NCBI GenBank assembly: GCA_025058535.1
Contig: JANXEL010000033.1
Location: 33,954 to 97,953 of the forward strand
Reading direction: 5' to 3'
Length of the DNA: 64,000 nt
Origin: Ignisphaera sp.
Lineage (GTDB): Archaea > Thermoproteota > Thermoprotei_A > Sulfolobales > Ignisphaeraceae
The notes below the pieces were generated by a model that saw only the letters and a program-made list of their open reading frames with translations, did not search any database and was not told where the DNA came from. A program made the translations under genes and the position numbers. Shown piece by piece: positions 43,245-52,749 of this stretch. Numbering within the stretch: position 1 is the stretch's first letter; each line of letters starts with the position of its first letter.

Positions 43245-44465
43245 CTACTCATATCTTAATGCAACTGCTGGCGGTATTTTAGATGCTCTATATGCTGGGA
43301 AAATCCCCCCTGCTATTCCTATTAGCATAGTCAATCCCATGGTTCTTACAATCAATTCCATGGTAATCTTTGGACCAGCCCTTATCACTATTGACGCTTG
43401 TGAAGATGCTCTAAGTTCAAGGCCAGCTGTTGCTAACGTGTACCCTCCAGCTATGCCGAGCGTGATACCTATGGCTCCACCAATTAAGCTCATAATAATG
43501 CTCTCCATCAAGATCATGGCCAGTACGTACTCACTTGTGAAGCCCAGCGCTTTGAGTACTCCAATTTCTCTAGTCCTCTCAATAACTGATGTTATCATAG
43601 TAGCTGCAACTCCTGCTATAGCGACCGCAAATGCTGATAAACTCGCTGCAAATAATATAAAATTCATTGCACCTGTAACTGAATTCACGATGCTTGCTAT
43701 TCCTTGAAACGATATTATCTCAGCAGAGTTCCTATACATGCTCCTAAGCTCATCAACAATTTTTGTCACATCATCACTACTTCTAGCCAATACAAATATT
43801 CCACTCCACTGATTTAGACCAAATATTCTATGTCCAGCTTCCAATGGAAGGAAGACCGTTGTGTCTGGGCTCAAGATAAACGCCCCTCCAAATTCTTTAA
43901 GAATTGCTGAAACCATTACTGTAGCCCGTTTAACCGTATTTCTGCCTCTTTCATTTCTCATGAATGTTAAAACCATTGCATCACCAATATCATACACCTT
44001 CTCACCATCTTTAAAGGCAATTTGATGCCCTACAACAGCCCTCACGTACTCTGAGGTTGTTGGTACGTTACCCTCGTATACTTCAATACTCTTAATTGTT
44101 TCGAATACGATATCTATCGGTATAGCATACACAAAGATAATTTTGTTATCCCCTCCCACTTTAACCTGGGCTTGTATTGAGTAGAACGGTTCAGCCCTTA
44201 CAACGTTATCTATTATCCTTATGGCATTTAGATCATTTTCGGTGAACTTGTATCCGGATGATGGAAATAGTACTATCGCATTCTGACCTAAACCTTGAAT
44301 CTGTTCTATAACGTAATCAGCATACCCGTCAACAACACTTGTTATCATTACCAATGCTAAAGGCCCTATTGCTATACCCGCAATTGTTAACACTGCCCTC
44401 GTTTTTCGCTCGGTTAATGTCTTAAACGCAAGGATAGTTAAATCTACTAGGAAGTGAAGCACCAT
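43245..44465 (-). CDS. MacB/FtsX-like ABC permease
   Basis: 406 residues with the MacB layout: one N-terminal helix (RAVLTIAGIAIGPLALVMITSV), a long extracytoplasmic domain (about 50-260) and three C-terminal helices (FAASLSAFAVAIAGVAATMI with the conserved ERTREIGVLKALGF cytoplasmic loop; LMESIIMSLIGGAIGITLGI; GLTMLIGIAGGIFPAYRAS). It starts one base after the giant surface protein stop, which is strong evidence the two work together. The ATPase at 51.2 kb is the best partner candidate. Confidence 0.9.
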   Translation of the reverse strand: MVLHFLVDLTILAFKTLTERKTRAVLTIAGIAIGPLALVMITSVVDGYADYVIEQIQGLGQNAIVLFPSSGYKFTENDLNAIRIIDNVVRAEPFYSIQAQVKVGGDNKIIFVYAIPIDIVFETIKSIEVYEGNVPTTSEYVRAVVGHQIAFKDGEKVYDIGDAMVLTFMRNERGRNTVKRATVMVSAILKEFGGAFILSPDTTVFLPLEAGHRIFGLNQWSGIFVLARSSDDVTKIVDELRSMYRNSAEIISFQGIASIVNSVTGAMNFILFAASLSAFAVAIAGVAATMITSVIERTREIGVLKALGFTSEYVLAMILMESIIMSLIGGAIGITLGIAGGYTLATAGLELRASSQASIVIRAGPKITMELIVRTMGLTMLIGIAGGIFPAYRASKIPPAVALRYE

Positions 44466-44466
44466 T

Positions 44467-47400
44467 TCATCCCTTATACACAGATTGTTGTAATGAGGCG
44501 ATTCTCCTCATGTATCGGTGGAGGACCAGAGCCATTGTTAGTAAGAATAGAGATACTGCGATTACAATTAGTATGTGGGTTAATTGTAGTGGCTGTGCTT
44601 GCTGTGGTGTATATGTTGTTGGGGGCGCTTCTATTGTAACACTTACTTTACGTTCCAATACGTTTTCAATATAGTACTCATCTCTATAGATTATATACAG
44701 CGTTAAATTGTTCGGCATTGCATCAACTCTAGTTTCAATTCTGAATACTGATTGAGAGGCGGAGTCTATATCTCCAATTAGTGTACCAGCCAAAGTGCCA
44801 TCTATCTTAACCCTAGCTTCAACACTTCTGGCTGTAGCAATACCATAATTAACTATAATACCCGAAACCCTCAGAACGCCTCCAGAAATGGTCGCTCTCA
44901 AATCCTCTAACCTTAGGTCAATAAATGGTTCAAGTAGTACTGAGAGAGATGTATTGAGATACTGCATATAACCTGAAGCATCGCGATACACTATTGCCAC
45001 TCCAAACGGTACCGACATATACCTCATATATGTCTGTGCAGCTCCGACTGCTATGGCCACAGGGTTATAAATCAGTGTATACGAGATGTGGACCACATCA
45101 TTTGGTGGTAGTACATCAATATACTTGATGTTGCCATCGGGTAGTAGTATGGAAGTGTACGGTATCAGATAAATGTATACGTTGTATAGGGGTGACGAAC
45201 CTGTATTCCTAATTCCTATACTGAGTAATGATGTACCGTTAGACACCCTCACCTTTATAGGCGAATCTATATCGATTATCTTTGTTGAACCAAGAACCGT
45301 TATGTTTATTTCCAAGGGTAGTCTTCGAATACAGTTCCAGTGATCAATAAAATTGAGGTATGCCGTTGTGCGGTATACTCCTGGTCTATCAACAAGGACG
45401 TTTAATTTTATGTAAAAGTTCAGTAAACTGCCGTGTTCAAAGCTTTGCCCCGTACCAGTTTGCTGAACTATCTGTGAGACGTAATTCATAATAAGTTGAT
45501 AGTAGCTCGGTGATATTCTTGAATAGTCAATTAAGTTTATATTTGTAGCGGGTACTTTTGCATGAGATTGGTTTGTTGCTGAGTACGTAAATCCCTTTGG
45601 AAGATCCAATTCAAGAACTGCCCCCTTTATTAAGGGGTTGTAGTTATTTCTGAGAACTACAGCTAGTGTGGCACCGTATGTGCCCGGTTCGGGCATTGCG
45701 CCAATCCACTGCATCAATACAACGCTAATACTGCTACTAGGATCGTTCACTAAGATACTAATTGGATGTTTTTCAATAATAGCCGTATTGGGAGTTCCGG
45801 TCTCGACTACATATTCAACCGTTAATACAGCGCTATATCTACCGGGCTTAATATCACCTATACTTACTTGAAAGGTTGCGGTAAATTGTTGAAGGCTGCC
45901 TATGGGACCTGGTATGTACGATACTGCCTTATCCTCCCCCTTTGAGGAGAATCCTGTGGGCAAGCTCAACATTAACTTAATTCCAGATACTCTGAAGGGC
46001 CAATTGTTTATAGCGGATATGAAGTATGTGGCGTTATCTGTATGAGGATATGCTGGCCAATTGTTAGTCCATCCCCAGTCTATTACCTCCAGCCCGCTAC
46101 CGCTAGCACCTCTATCTATGTGTAGAGTAATGATGTGTTCTACTCGATCATCAACGTTAGCACCATACAATGTGAACATGTACCTTATATCAGCATGAAA
46201 CTCTAGAATATTTGTTGAAGCATTTGATAGATCTACGTAGAATGTGACCAAACAACTTCCACCAACATTTAGCATCGGTGCGCATACTGCCCCTTCGTTA
46301 ATTAGGGTAATACCCTTATCCTTGGGCTCCAACTCCACCTCTACTCCACTAACTGGGTAAGGCCCATTATTCACAACGACCAATGTTAGTGGCACGTTGC
46401 GTTGACCTTCCAGTGCCCTTATGGGTGCCTGAATTCCCCAATACCACGATGCTAACCGTAAAGTGGGTCGATAGTATTCGTACGATGCTATAGCTATTGG
46501 AATCTCTAGTCTATCACTGTATATTGCAATAGCATCTCCATTCTGGACTCCATACTCAACCTCTAGTGTAATGCTGTAGTTATGAGGTTGTGCAGAGGGC
46601 TTAACATCAATATTTAAAATTATAGTACAGGTACCTGAGGCTGCAATACCATATAAGCATGTACCTGAAGCGTCATTAATTTTAACAGTTGGCGGAGTAC
46701 GATATGCTATGGGTCGCATCCATGCAATGGGATGAACCTTAGTGTTGACTATATCAATATTTATAAGAACACCTCGTGCTGATGGTAGAATGGGTGCATA
46801 TGTATTTCCATATTCAGTGTGAATTGCACCGATAACAAATGTCTTTAATTCGGATAGAAGACCTAGTTCCAGAATATAGCTATCTGTTGCTGTGTAGTAC
46901 ATTCCATAGCTTTGAATTATGCTTGTTATCAATACTTTAGCGACTATCTTACCATCACTACCTTCATTATTTACTTCAATATCTGTGAAAATGGCTGCAA
47001 ATGTATTGCCATAGTTTATAGGGCCGGCAATCGACACTATTGATCTGTTTCCACCGTTTACAAATTTGACATCTATTCCATCAAATTCCAGCTGAACTAT
47101 TATAGTATTCAAAGTGTCTATGTTAAGGGACTGTAGGGTAAGATAAACTGAGGCACCACTCATTTTAGGTGATGCTACACCGTATCTCCATCCCTTATCA
47201 ATCAGTGTTACATTCAGTTTAGGACTGTGTAACGGCATCAGGAGAGTGTACGTTTTATCATACCAAAAGCTCTGCGAGCCTAAAACCAAAGCTCTTAATC
47301 TTATTACTACTGGGTACATACCTTCGCTACACGCCACAACATCTATGTTTGGCACCTCAACGTATATTGCCTGTCCGTATTCGAAACCACCGCTTACAAC

Positions 47401-49167
47401 AGTGGTAAAGCTTCTATTAAGTGACTGAAACATCATTTGTCTTGGTAGATACACCGTGAGTGTGGGGTTCTGGATCCTATACCCTGGTTTAACTACCATA
47501 AAGTACGCATATATTCTTGCACCTATTGAGTTTACATACGCCCTACCAGACAGCCATCCGTATCCAACAACATCTAGTATGGTCTGATTAGGCGGTGTGG
47601 ACACCCTTACCATCAATGTATAGTTGCTCTGAATCTTATAAAATGTGTTAACATTCACTACAGATATACCACTAATATCTAGCTTTACTCTATACATGCC
47701 AGGCTTCACATTATCGCTTATTGAAATACCTGAAAAGATTAGTGCTACCCTGCTGCCTCTTGCTATATCTGTGCCTGTTAATTTAATTATTTTCGGATAG
47801 AAGTTTTCAGGAAGTTCCAGTGTCGCAATAACATCTCTCACATCAACAACATCATAGTTTTCAAGCACTATTGAAAGTGCTGCATTCTCGGATCCTGGAT
47901 ACACCTCTCTGTCAACCCAGTAGGAATCTACAACTGACAAGCTAGTATATGGCTTACTTATCGAGACGGTGAAACCATATCTCTTTTCACACCAGAACTC
48001 TGCACCACTCTCATCGCCAAAGATTACAAGCTTCAGTTCAATGCTAACCCTATCTACAGAGCCTATAACTAATGGGCTTGAATAGAGTGTAAGTGTATCA
48101 CCATAGTTTAGTAACTGGTTGTGTATACTAATGGCGCTCTTCGTTCCATTAATGAAACTGACCCCAGGGGTTAACACTGAGTAGTACACAATCATACTTC
48201 TAATCGTTTTAAAGTCCTTATTCATTATTGTCGCATAGAACCTTACCTGGACAGTATTTTCAACGAGCTTTGCACTCTCAAATCCATAATCGAGAACCTC
48301 TAGATCGATCGGCGGCGGTGTTGACAGCGTGATACTGAAGGTTCTCATCACATTAGAAGTGTACACCACACCATCTTCAGTGCCCATAGTCGCATACAGC
48401 GCCAGCTCTACGATGTATTGGGTGTGTGGAAGTGCGTTGGAGCTTACCGATAAAGGTCCTAGAGATATTGTAGCCGTCGCGTACTTACTCAAGCTAGAGA
48501 CTGTGAATCTCATGCTGCTAGGCGTGAATATAGTGTGCTGAAGATTGGCTACGCCTTCAGCTCGTATCAGTGTTGCTTCACCAATATTCCTCAGAACGAT
48601 GTATAGGTAAACATTCTGCGAACCTGGATAGGCCTCTGGAGACCAGTACCAATCAATAATATCTACACTGACTTCCGGGTACTGCTCGACCCATAAGGTG
48701 ATTTCTATATACTCTGCGCCCGGAGTTGATCCATCGTCAATCTCACGATAGTGTATCCTCATTCCAATGGAATAGCTGCGGGGGACGGCATTTGATCCAA
48801 CGTCTAGCCTATATTTAAATGCAATTACATCTTTTTGCTTCACGATATTGACCACCGTGTTGTTTGGAGAATATGGTGGAGAGCACGGCGATGCTCCTCT
48901 GGATATGGTGAAAACTTCTGGAAGCTCTTCTAAACACGCTGCAGAGATTACAATGCTATTTTCAGATACATACTGAATATTTACACTCAGCTCGACATTC
49001 CTACTTCCAGGGTAGATGTTATTGGTCCCAGCTGAAGATTTAAAGCTATATGAAATTAGTTGAAAATGAGTACTACTAGCAGCTGCATACTGTGTATAGG
49101 TTTCCATAATTGAAATGCTCAACATGGTTATAAACAGTACTACTGCACTTCTTGCTATTTTCAGCAT
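44467..49167 (-). CDS. Giant repeat-containing surface protein with C-terminal anchor
   Basis: About 1566 residues: a signal peptide (LKIARSAVVLFITMLSISIM), then about ten units of roughly 120 residues each opening with an aromatic motif and YPGS (e.g. VIDWYWSPEAYPGSQNVYL, VDSYWVDREVYPGSENAAL, VIDWGWTNNWPAYPHTDNA), all beta-rich CARDB/NEW3-like folds of the COG1361 S-layer-type class. The C-terminus has a Gln/Pro/Thr stretch, a membrane helix (LTHILIVIAVSLFLLTMALVL) and a basic tail. Both ends place it on the outer face of the cell. The start at 49167 follows GGGGG by five bases; ATG 49188 is the alternative. It heads a run with the MacB-like permease, M28, MoxR and VWA genes. Confidence 0.8.
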   Translation of the reverse strand: MLKIARSAVVLFITMLSISIMETYTQYAAASSTHFQLISYSFKSSAGTNNIYPGSRNVELSVNIQYVSENSIVISAACLEELPEVFTISRGASPCSPPYSPNNTVVNIVKQKDVIAFKYRLDVGSNAVPRSYSIGMRIHYREIDDGSTPGAEYIEITLWVEQYPEVSVDIIDWYWSPEAYPGSQNVYLYIVLRNIGEATLIRAEGVANLQHTIFTPSSMRFTVSSLSKYATATISLGPLSVSSNALPHTQYIVELALYATMGTEDGVVYTSNVMRTFSITLSTPPPIDLEVLDYGFESAKLVENTVQVRFYATIMNKDFKTIRSMIVYYSVLTPGVSFINGTKSAISIHNQLLNYGDTLTLYSSPLVIGSVDRVSIELKLVIFGDESGAEFWCEKRYGFTVSISKPYTSLSVVDSYWVDREVYPGSENAALSIVLENYDVVDVRDVIATLELPENFYPKIIKLTGTDIARGSRVALIFSGISISDNVKPGMYRVKLDISGISVVNVNTFYKIQSNYTLMVRVSTPPNQTILDVVGYGWLSGRAYVNSIGARIYAYFMVVKPGYRIQNPTLTVYLPRQMMFQSLNRSFTTVVSGGFEYGQAIYVEVPNIDVVACSEGMYPVVIRLRALVLGSQSFWYDKTYTLLMPLHSPKLNVTLIDKGWRYGVASPKMSGASVYLTLQSLNIDTLNTIIVQLEFDGIDVKFVNGGNRSIVSIAGPINYGNTFAAIFTDIEVNNEGSDGKIVAKVLITSIIQSYGMYYTATDSYILELGLLSELKTFVIGAIHTEYGNTYAPILPSARGVLINIDIVNTKVHPIAWMRPIAYRTPPTVKINDASGTCLYGIAASGTCTIILNIDVKPSAQPHNYSITLEVEYGVQNGDAIAIYSDRLEIPIAIASYEYYRPTLRLASWYWGIQAPIRALEGQRNVPLTLVVVNNGPYPVSGVEVELEPKDKGITLINEGAVCAPMLNVGGSCLVTFYVDLSNASTNILEFHADIRYMFTLYGANVDDRVEHIITLHIDRGASGSGLEVIDWGWTNNWPAYPHTDNATYFISAINNWPFRVSGIKLMLSLPTGFSSKGEDKAVSYIPGPIGSLQQFTATFQVSIGDIKPGRYSAVLTVEYVVETGTPNTAIIEKHPISILVNDPSSSISVVLMQWIGAMPEPGTYGATLAVVLRNNYNPLIKGAVLELDLPKGFTYSATNQSHAKVPATNINLIDYSRISPSYYQLIMNYVSQIVQQTGTGQSFEHGSLLNFYIKLNVLVDRPGVYRTTAYLNFIDHWNCIRRLPLEINITVLGSTKIIDIDSPIKVRVSNGTSLLSIGIRNTGSSPLYNVYIYLIPYTSILLPDGNIKYIDVLPPNDVVHISYTLIYNPVAIAVGAAQTYMRYMSVPFGVAIVYRDASGYMQYLNTSLSVLLEPFIDLRLEDLRATISGGVLRVSGIIVNYGIATARSVEARVKIDGTLAGTLIGDIDSASQSVFRIETRVDAMPNNLTLYIIYRDEYYIENVLERKVSVTIEAPPTTYTPQQAQPLQLTHILIVIAVSLFLLTMALVLHRYMRRIASLQQSVYKG

Positions 49168-49429
49168 ATGTGCCCCCAGTATCCTCATGATATTTATGTT
49201 TATCTATAACATTAAGAGCTCGCATCACGGAAATTATAAATATTTCTGATATTAGAAGCTCATCGCTAGAATATGAATTGCTGTGATGATCGAGCCTACT
49301 TCGATTTATATTGCATTGAATTAATCAATTTTAAGGTGTGTAGAAAATAAAGATTTATTATCACAGTATCCTATTTTGTGGATCTGTGCAAACTTTATTG
49401 TGATTATGATGTGTACATGGGTGTAGAAT

Positions 49430-49720
49430 ATGAGTAGTAGAGTTGGTGAAGAGCTTGTTGTGATCAGTGTTATTGGAGCTGATAAACCAGGTATTGTTGC
49501 TGGAATCACCGCGGTTCTTGCTAAGCACAATGTAAACATAGTTGATATAGCTCAGACAGTAGTGAGAGGTATATTTAGCATGATTATGGTTGTAGACCTC
49601 TCAACAGGTAGTATAAGCCTGTCAAAACTCAGAGAGGAGCTCTCTATAAGAGGTAGGGAACTCGGTGTTGAAGTTAGTGTTAACCACATAGATGTGTTTA
49701 GGGCCTTGCAACGGGTGTAG
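49430..49720 (+). CDS. ACT-domain protein (UPF0237 type)
   Basis: A 96-residue single ACT domain: ELVVISVIGADKPGIVAGIT, then ITAVLAKHNVNIVDIAQTVV, IFSMIMVVDLS and ELGVEVSVNHIDVFRALQ. Free-standing ACT proteins of this family accompany DUF711 genes in many genomes, and the DUF711 gene follows here after three bases. ACT domains usually sense amino acids. GGGTGTAG before the ATG provides a ribosome-binding site. Confidence 0.88.
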   Translation: MSSRVGEELVVISVIGADKPGIVAGITAVLAKHNVNIVDIAQTVVRGIFSMIMVVDLSTGSISLSKLREELSIRGRELGVEVSVNHIDVFRALQRV

Positions 49721-49723
49721 CTA

Positions 49724-51112
49724 TTGCCCAGGATATTTAGCCCTGAAGAGATAAGCGAAGTTCTTGAAATGTTGCTATTTCAGGACCTGGATATAAGATC
49801 AGTGACTCTAAGTCTAAACCTTCAAGACTGTACTTCAGGAATTAAAAACGAAATCCTTTCATGTATAGAGGGTAAGGTCGGTAGATATTCAAGGAAGCTT
49901 ATCGAAGCTGTCGATAACGTAGCTGAGAAGTATGGCGTAAAAATTGTAACTAAGAGGATTGCTGTAACCCCAGTATCAATTATTGTTGAGCCTTTGGCTA
50001 GAAAGAGCTTTGAAGAGGCTTGCGCAATTGCCGTGGATATCGCTAGGTCTTTAGATAGAATTGCTACACTAAACCATATCGACTATATTGGTGGCTATGC
50101 TGCATTCGTCCACAAAGGATTCACGCAAGGTGATAAAATCGTGATAGAAACTCTACCTAAAGCTCTGGCTGCAACACAAACAGTTGCAGCTATGGTAAAT
50201 GTTGCTTCTACAGCTACTGGAATAAATGTTGATGCTGTAATAGATGTGAGTAGAAAGATTATTGAAATTGCGCATAGCACGCCAAAGGGTATTGGATGTG
50301 CACGATTTACAGTTATGGCTAACGCTCCTGAGGATAACCCATTCATGCCAGGTGCTTATCACGGTCTTGGAGAGCCAGAGGCTGTTGTAAATGTTGCTGT
50401 AAGTGGTCCTGGTGCTATAGAGGCTGCTATAAATAGGCTAGGTGAAAAGGTGGACATGAGAACGCTGCACGATGTGGTGAAGAGAACAGCCTTTAAGATA
50501 ACTAGACTTGGTGAATTAATTGGAAGGGAGGTCGCAAAGGAGCTAGAAATTCCATTTGGTATTGTCGATCTATCCCTTGCACCATCCCCAAAGATTGGGG
50601 ATAGTGTTGCAAGAATTCTGGAGGCTATGGGTCTTGAATATGCAGGTGCTCCTGGCAGTATTGCTGCACTGTACATTCTTACCGATGCCGTTAAGAAAGG
50701 TGGTACTATGGCCACATCAAGCATAGGTGGCTTAAGTGGAGCATTTATTCCCGTGAGTGAGGATTGGGGTATGTCGCGAGCAGCTGAGGTGGGAGCCATA
50801 AACATAGACCGACTAGAAGCAATGATGATGGTGTGCAACACAGGTATAGATATGGTTGCCATACCAGGTGATGTGCCCGCAGAGACTATAGCTGCAATAA
50901 TCTTAGACGTTATGGCTGCAGCTATAATGCTTGATAAGACCCTTGGCGTTAGACTAATACCAGTACCAGGAGCAAGAGCTGGTGATAGGGTAGATTTTGG
51001 AGGTCTGCTTGGGTCAACCATTGTTATGGACGTTCCTAGATTCAGCTGTAAGAAGTTTATAGAACGGAGAGGTCTTATACCCCCATCGGTAAAGAGGCTA
51101 GATAAGGGCTAG
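49724..51112 (+). CDS. DUF711 (UPF0210) protein
   Basis: 462 residues, near-identical in layout to the widespread UPF0210 family: RFTVMANAPEDNPFMPGAYHGLGEPEAVVNV-type block (split here for length), AFKITRLGELIGREVAKEL, FGIVDLSLAPSPKIGDSVARI, the Gly-rich GGTMATSSIGGLSGAFIPVSED and GLIPPSVKRL at the end. The family has a fold related to ribonucleotide reductase/pyruvate-formate-lyase barrels, but its reaction is unknown. TTG 49724 is the start, with GGGTG upstream. It is paired with the ACT gene. Confidence 0.88.
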   Translation: MPRIFSPEEISEVLEMLLFQDLDIRSVTLSLNLQDCTSGIKNEILSCIEGKVGRYSRKLIEAVDNVAEKYGVKIVTKRIAVTPVSIIVEPLARKSFEEACAIAVDIARSLDRIATLNHIDYIGGYAAFVHKGFTQGDKIVIETLPKALAATQTVAAMVNVASTATGINVDAVIDVSRKIIEIAHSTPKGIGCARFTVMANAPEDNPFMPGAYHGLGEPEAVVNVAVSGPGAIEAAINRLGEKVDMRTLHDVVKRTAFKITRLGELIGREVAKELEIPFGIVDLSLAPSPKIGDSVARILEAMGLEYAGAPGSIAALYILTDAVKKGGTMATSSIGGLSGAFIPVSEDWGMSRAAEVGAINIDRLEAMMMVCNTGIDMVAIPGDVPAETIAAIILDVMAAAIMLDKTLGVRLIPVPGARAGDRVDFGGLLGSTIVMDVPRFSCKKFIERRGLIPPSVKRLDKG

Positions 51113-51241
51113 AACGTCTGCTCAACTCAGATTAAGATTTTTATTAGCACATTTAAGCTTAAAAATCCCTAGTTTACCATCCGCAGGGACCTGTAGCATC
51201 CATGAAATATCGGTAAGGCTACGCGATGGGGCGCTATAGTG

Positions 51242-51958
51242 ATGGAAAAGGAAATTATAAGGATTGATGGTGTATCAAAGGTGTATAGAGTGGGGGATGT
51301 CACATTCTACGGCCTGAAAAGAATTGATATGACGATATATAGGGGGGATTTTATAGCAATTATGGGTCCCTCAGGTTCGGGAAAAACAACTCTCTTAAAC
51401 ATTATCGGCCTCCTCGATAGACCATCATCTGGACGCGTGTTCATTGATGGTATAGATGTGTCAGCACTTAACGATAGACAGCTAGCGCGGATTAGGAATA
51501 TAAAACTTGGATTTGTTTTCCAATACTTTAATTTAATAAATAGACTTACTGTACTAGAAAATATTGAAATGCCACTAGTAGCCAGGGGCATACCAAAAAA
51601 CAAAAGAATTGAACTGGCTAAGGAAGCCCTAATAAGGGTTGGTGGAGAGCTGAGTTGGCTTTTAAAGAAGCCGCTTCAGCTATCAGGTGGTCAACAGCAG
51701 AAAGTCGCCATTGCTAGAGCAATAGTGGGCTCTCCTGAGATTGTACTAGCTGACGAACCCACGGGCAATCTTGATAGAGCAAGTGCAAAAACTGTTATAA
51801 ATACATTTACAGAATTGAATAAATATGGGCACACAATTATTGTGGTTACGCACGATCCTGAGGTAGCAAATTGCACCCGAAAAATATTTATGATTAGAGA
51901 TGGTGTGGTAGTAGATATAAGGATCCCAGAAGTCGACAAATGTATTCTAAAAATGTGA
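51242..51958 (+). CDS. MacB/LolD-type ABC ATPase
   Basis: About 238 residues: Walker A IMGPSGSGKTTLLNIIGLLD, Q-loop FVFQYFNLINRL, signature LSGGQQQKVAIARAIV, Walker B IVLADEPTGNLD and switch His VTHDPE. This is the LolD/MacB ATPase class, which partners FtsX-like permeases. The only such permease in the window is at 43245-44465 on the other strand, so they probably form one complex from separate transcripts. ATG 51242 is preferred over the adjoining GTG 51239. TATA-like sequence lies at 51151-51167. Confidence 0.9.
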   Translation: MEKEIIRIDGVSKVYRVGDVTFYGLKRIDMTIYRGDFIAIMGPSGSGKTTLLNIIGLLDRPSSGRVFIDGIDVSALNDRQLARIRNIKLGFVFQYFNLINRLTVLENIEMPLVARGIPKNKRIELAKEALIRVGGELSWLLKKPLQLSGGQQQKVAIARAIVGSPEIVLADEPTGNLDRASAKTVINTFTELNKYGHTIIVVTHDPEVANCTRKIFMIRDGVVVDIRIPEVDKCILKM

Positions 51959-52094
51959 TGGAGTTTTGCAACTATTATCTATGTATCATATATCTATCAC
52001 AATGATCACATATTCTAGATCTTAAAATCCTTTATTTGCATAACTCTGCCTAGCTAATCTAAACCCAATAAGCTACTAGACAATGACGGTGCGT

Positions 52095-52129
52095 ACTCAA
52101 TATTGATAATATTGATATTGATACTGAGT
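52095..52129. repeat. AT-rich imperfect inverted repeat
   Basis: ACTCAATATTGATAATAT and its imperfect mirror (ATATTGATACTGAGT) form a dyad in the 275-base gap between the ABC ATPase and tRNA-Ser. The TATTGA unit is repeated three times. It may be a terminator for one of the convergent units. No gene is evident in this gap. Confidence 0.3.
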
Positions 52130-52233
52130 TTAGAGTGCCTAACCAGTAAACAGCGCTGCAGCTCCCTCTACTTATTGAGATTCACTACAGTATATCTATA
52201 AAATACGACGAAAGTCTAAATGCATAGGATTTA

Positions 52234-52321
52234 TGGCGCCGGGGGCGGGATTTGAACCCGCGCGGGGTGTTCCCCCACCGGCTCTCCAGGCCGGCCCCTT
52301 AGACCACTCGGGCACCCCGGC
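52234..52321 (-). tRNA. tRNA-Ser (anticodon GGA)
   Basis: Class II tRNA with a long variable arm. Acceptor 5' strand GCCGGGG (52321-52315) pairs with CCCCGGC, followed by discriminator G and an encoded CCA (52236-52234). The anticodon loop is CTGGAGA with anticodon GGA, reading UCC/UCU serine codons. The T-arm is GCGGG-TTCAAAT-CCCGC. No intron is visible. It lies on the same strand and just downstream of rps10; a TATA-like element is only two bases from its 5' end, so it may be cut from the rps10 transcript. Confidence 0.95.
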
Positions 52322-52374
52322 TCTATAAATAGGAATGAAGGAGTTCAATATCCAGATCCGTTGAAATTAAAAAT

Positions 52375-52689
52375 TTATCTTCTCTTAATTTCAATTTCTA
52401 TATACACATTTTCAGGTACTCTTACCCTCATTATCTGCCTAATTACATGTTCGTTTGCTTCAACATCGATGATTCTCTTATGTATCCTCATTTCCCATCT
52501 ATCCCACACTTTGGATCCTTCCCCATGCGGAAGCCTTGGAAGTGGCACTAGTAGTTTTTTAACTGGTAGCGGCACAGGCCCTTTCACTCTTACACCTGCC
52601 TTCTTAGCAATATCTATTATCTGCGTCACTACATAGTTTAGATTGTTTATGTCTACACTCCACAGTCTTATTCTTACTATAGCTGACAT
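52375..52689 (-). CDS. rps10: Ribosomal protein uS10
   Basis: 104-residue 30S protein (S10/S20e). Characteristic stretches are [60 protein letters not shown] and [14 protein letters not shown]. It follows tef1 after 60 bases, the normal archaeal order, and has GTGAG upstream of its ATG. Confidence 0.96.
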   Translation of the reverse strand: MSAIVRIRLWSVDINNLNYVVTQIIDIAKKAGVRVKGPVPLPVKKLLVPLPRLPHGEGSKVWDRWEMRIHKRIIDVEANEHVIRQIMRVRVPENVYIEIEIKRR

Positions 52690-52749
52690 GTCTCACTTCC
52701 ATCTATTAGCTATTTATCTACAAAAATTCTATTCTAATGATTTATTATA

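Noticed and set aside
49281..49310. GTGATGA near 49283 as a C box
   Set aside because: No D/D' box at the required distance; next CTGA is upstream, not downstream.
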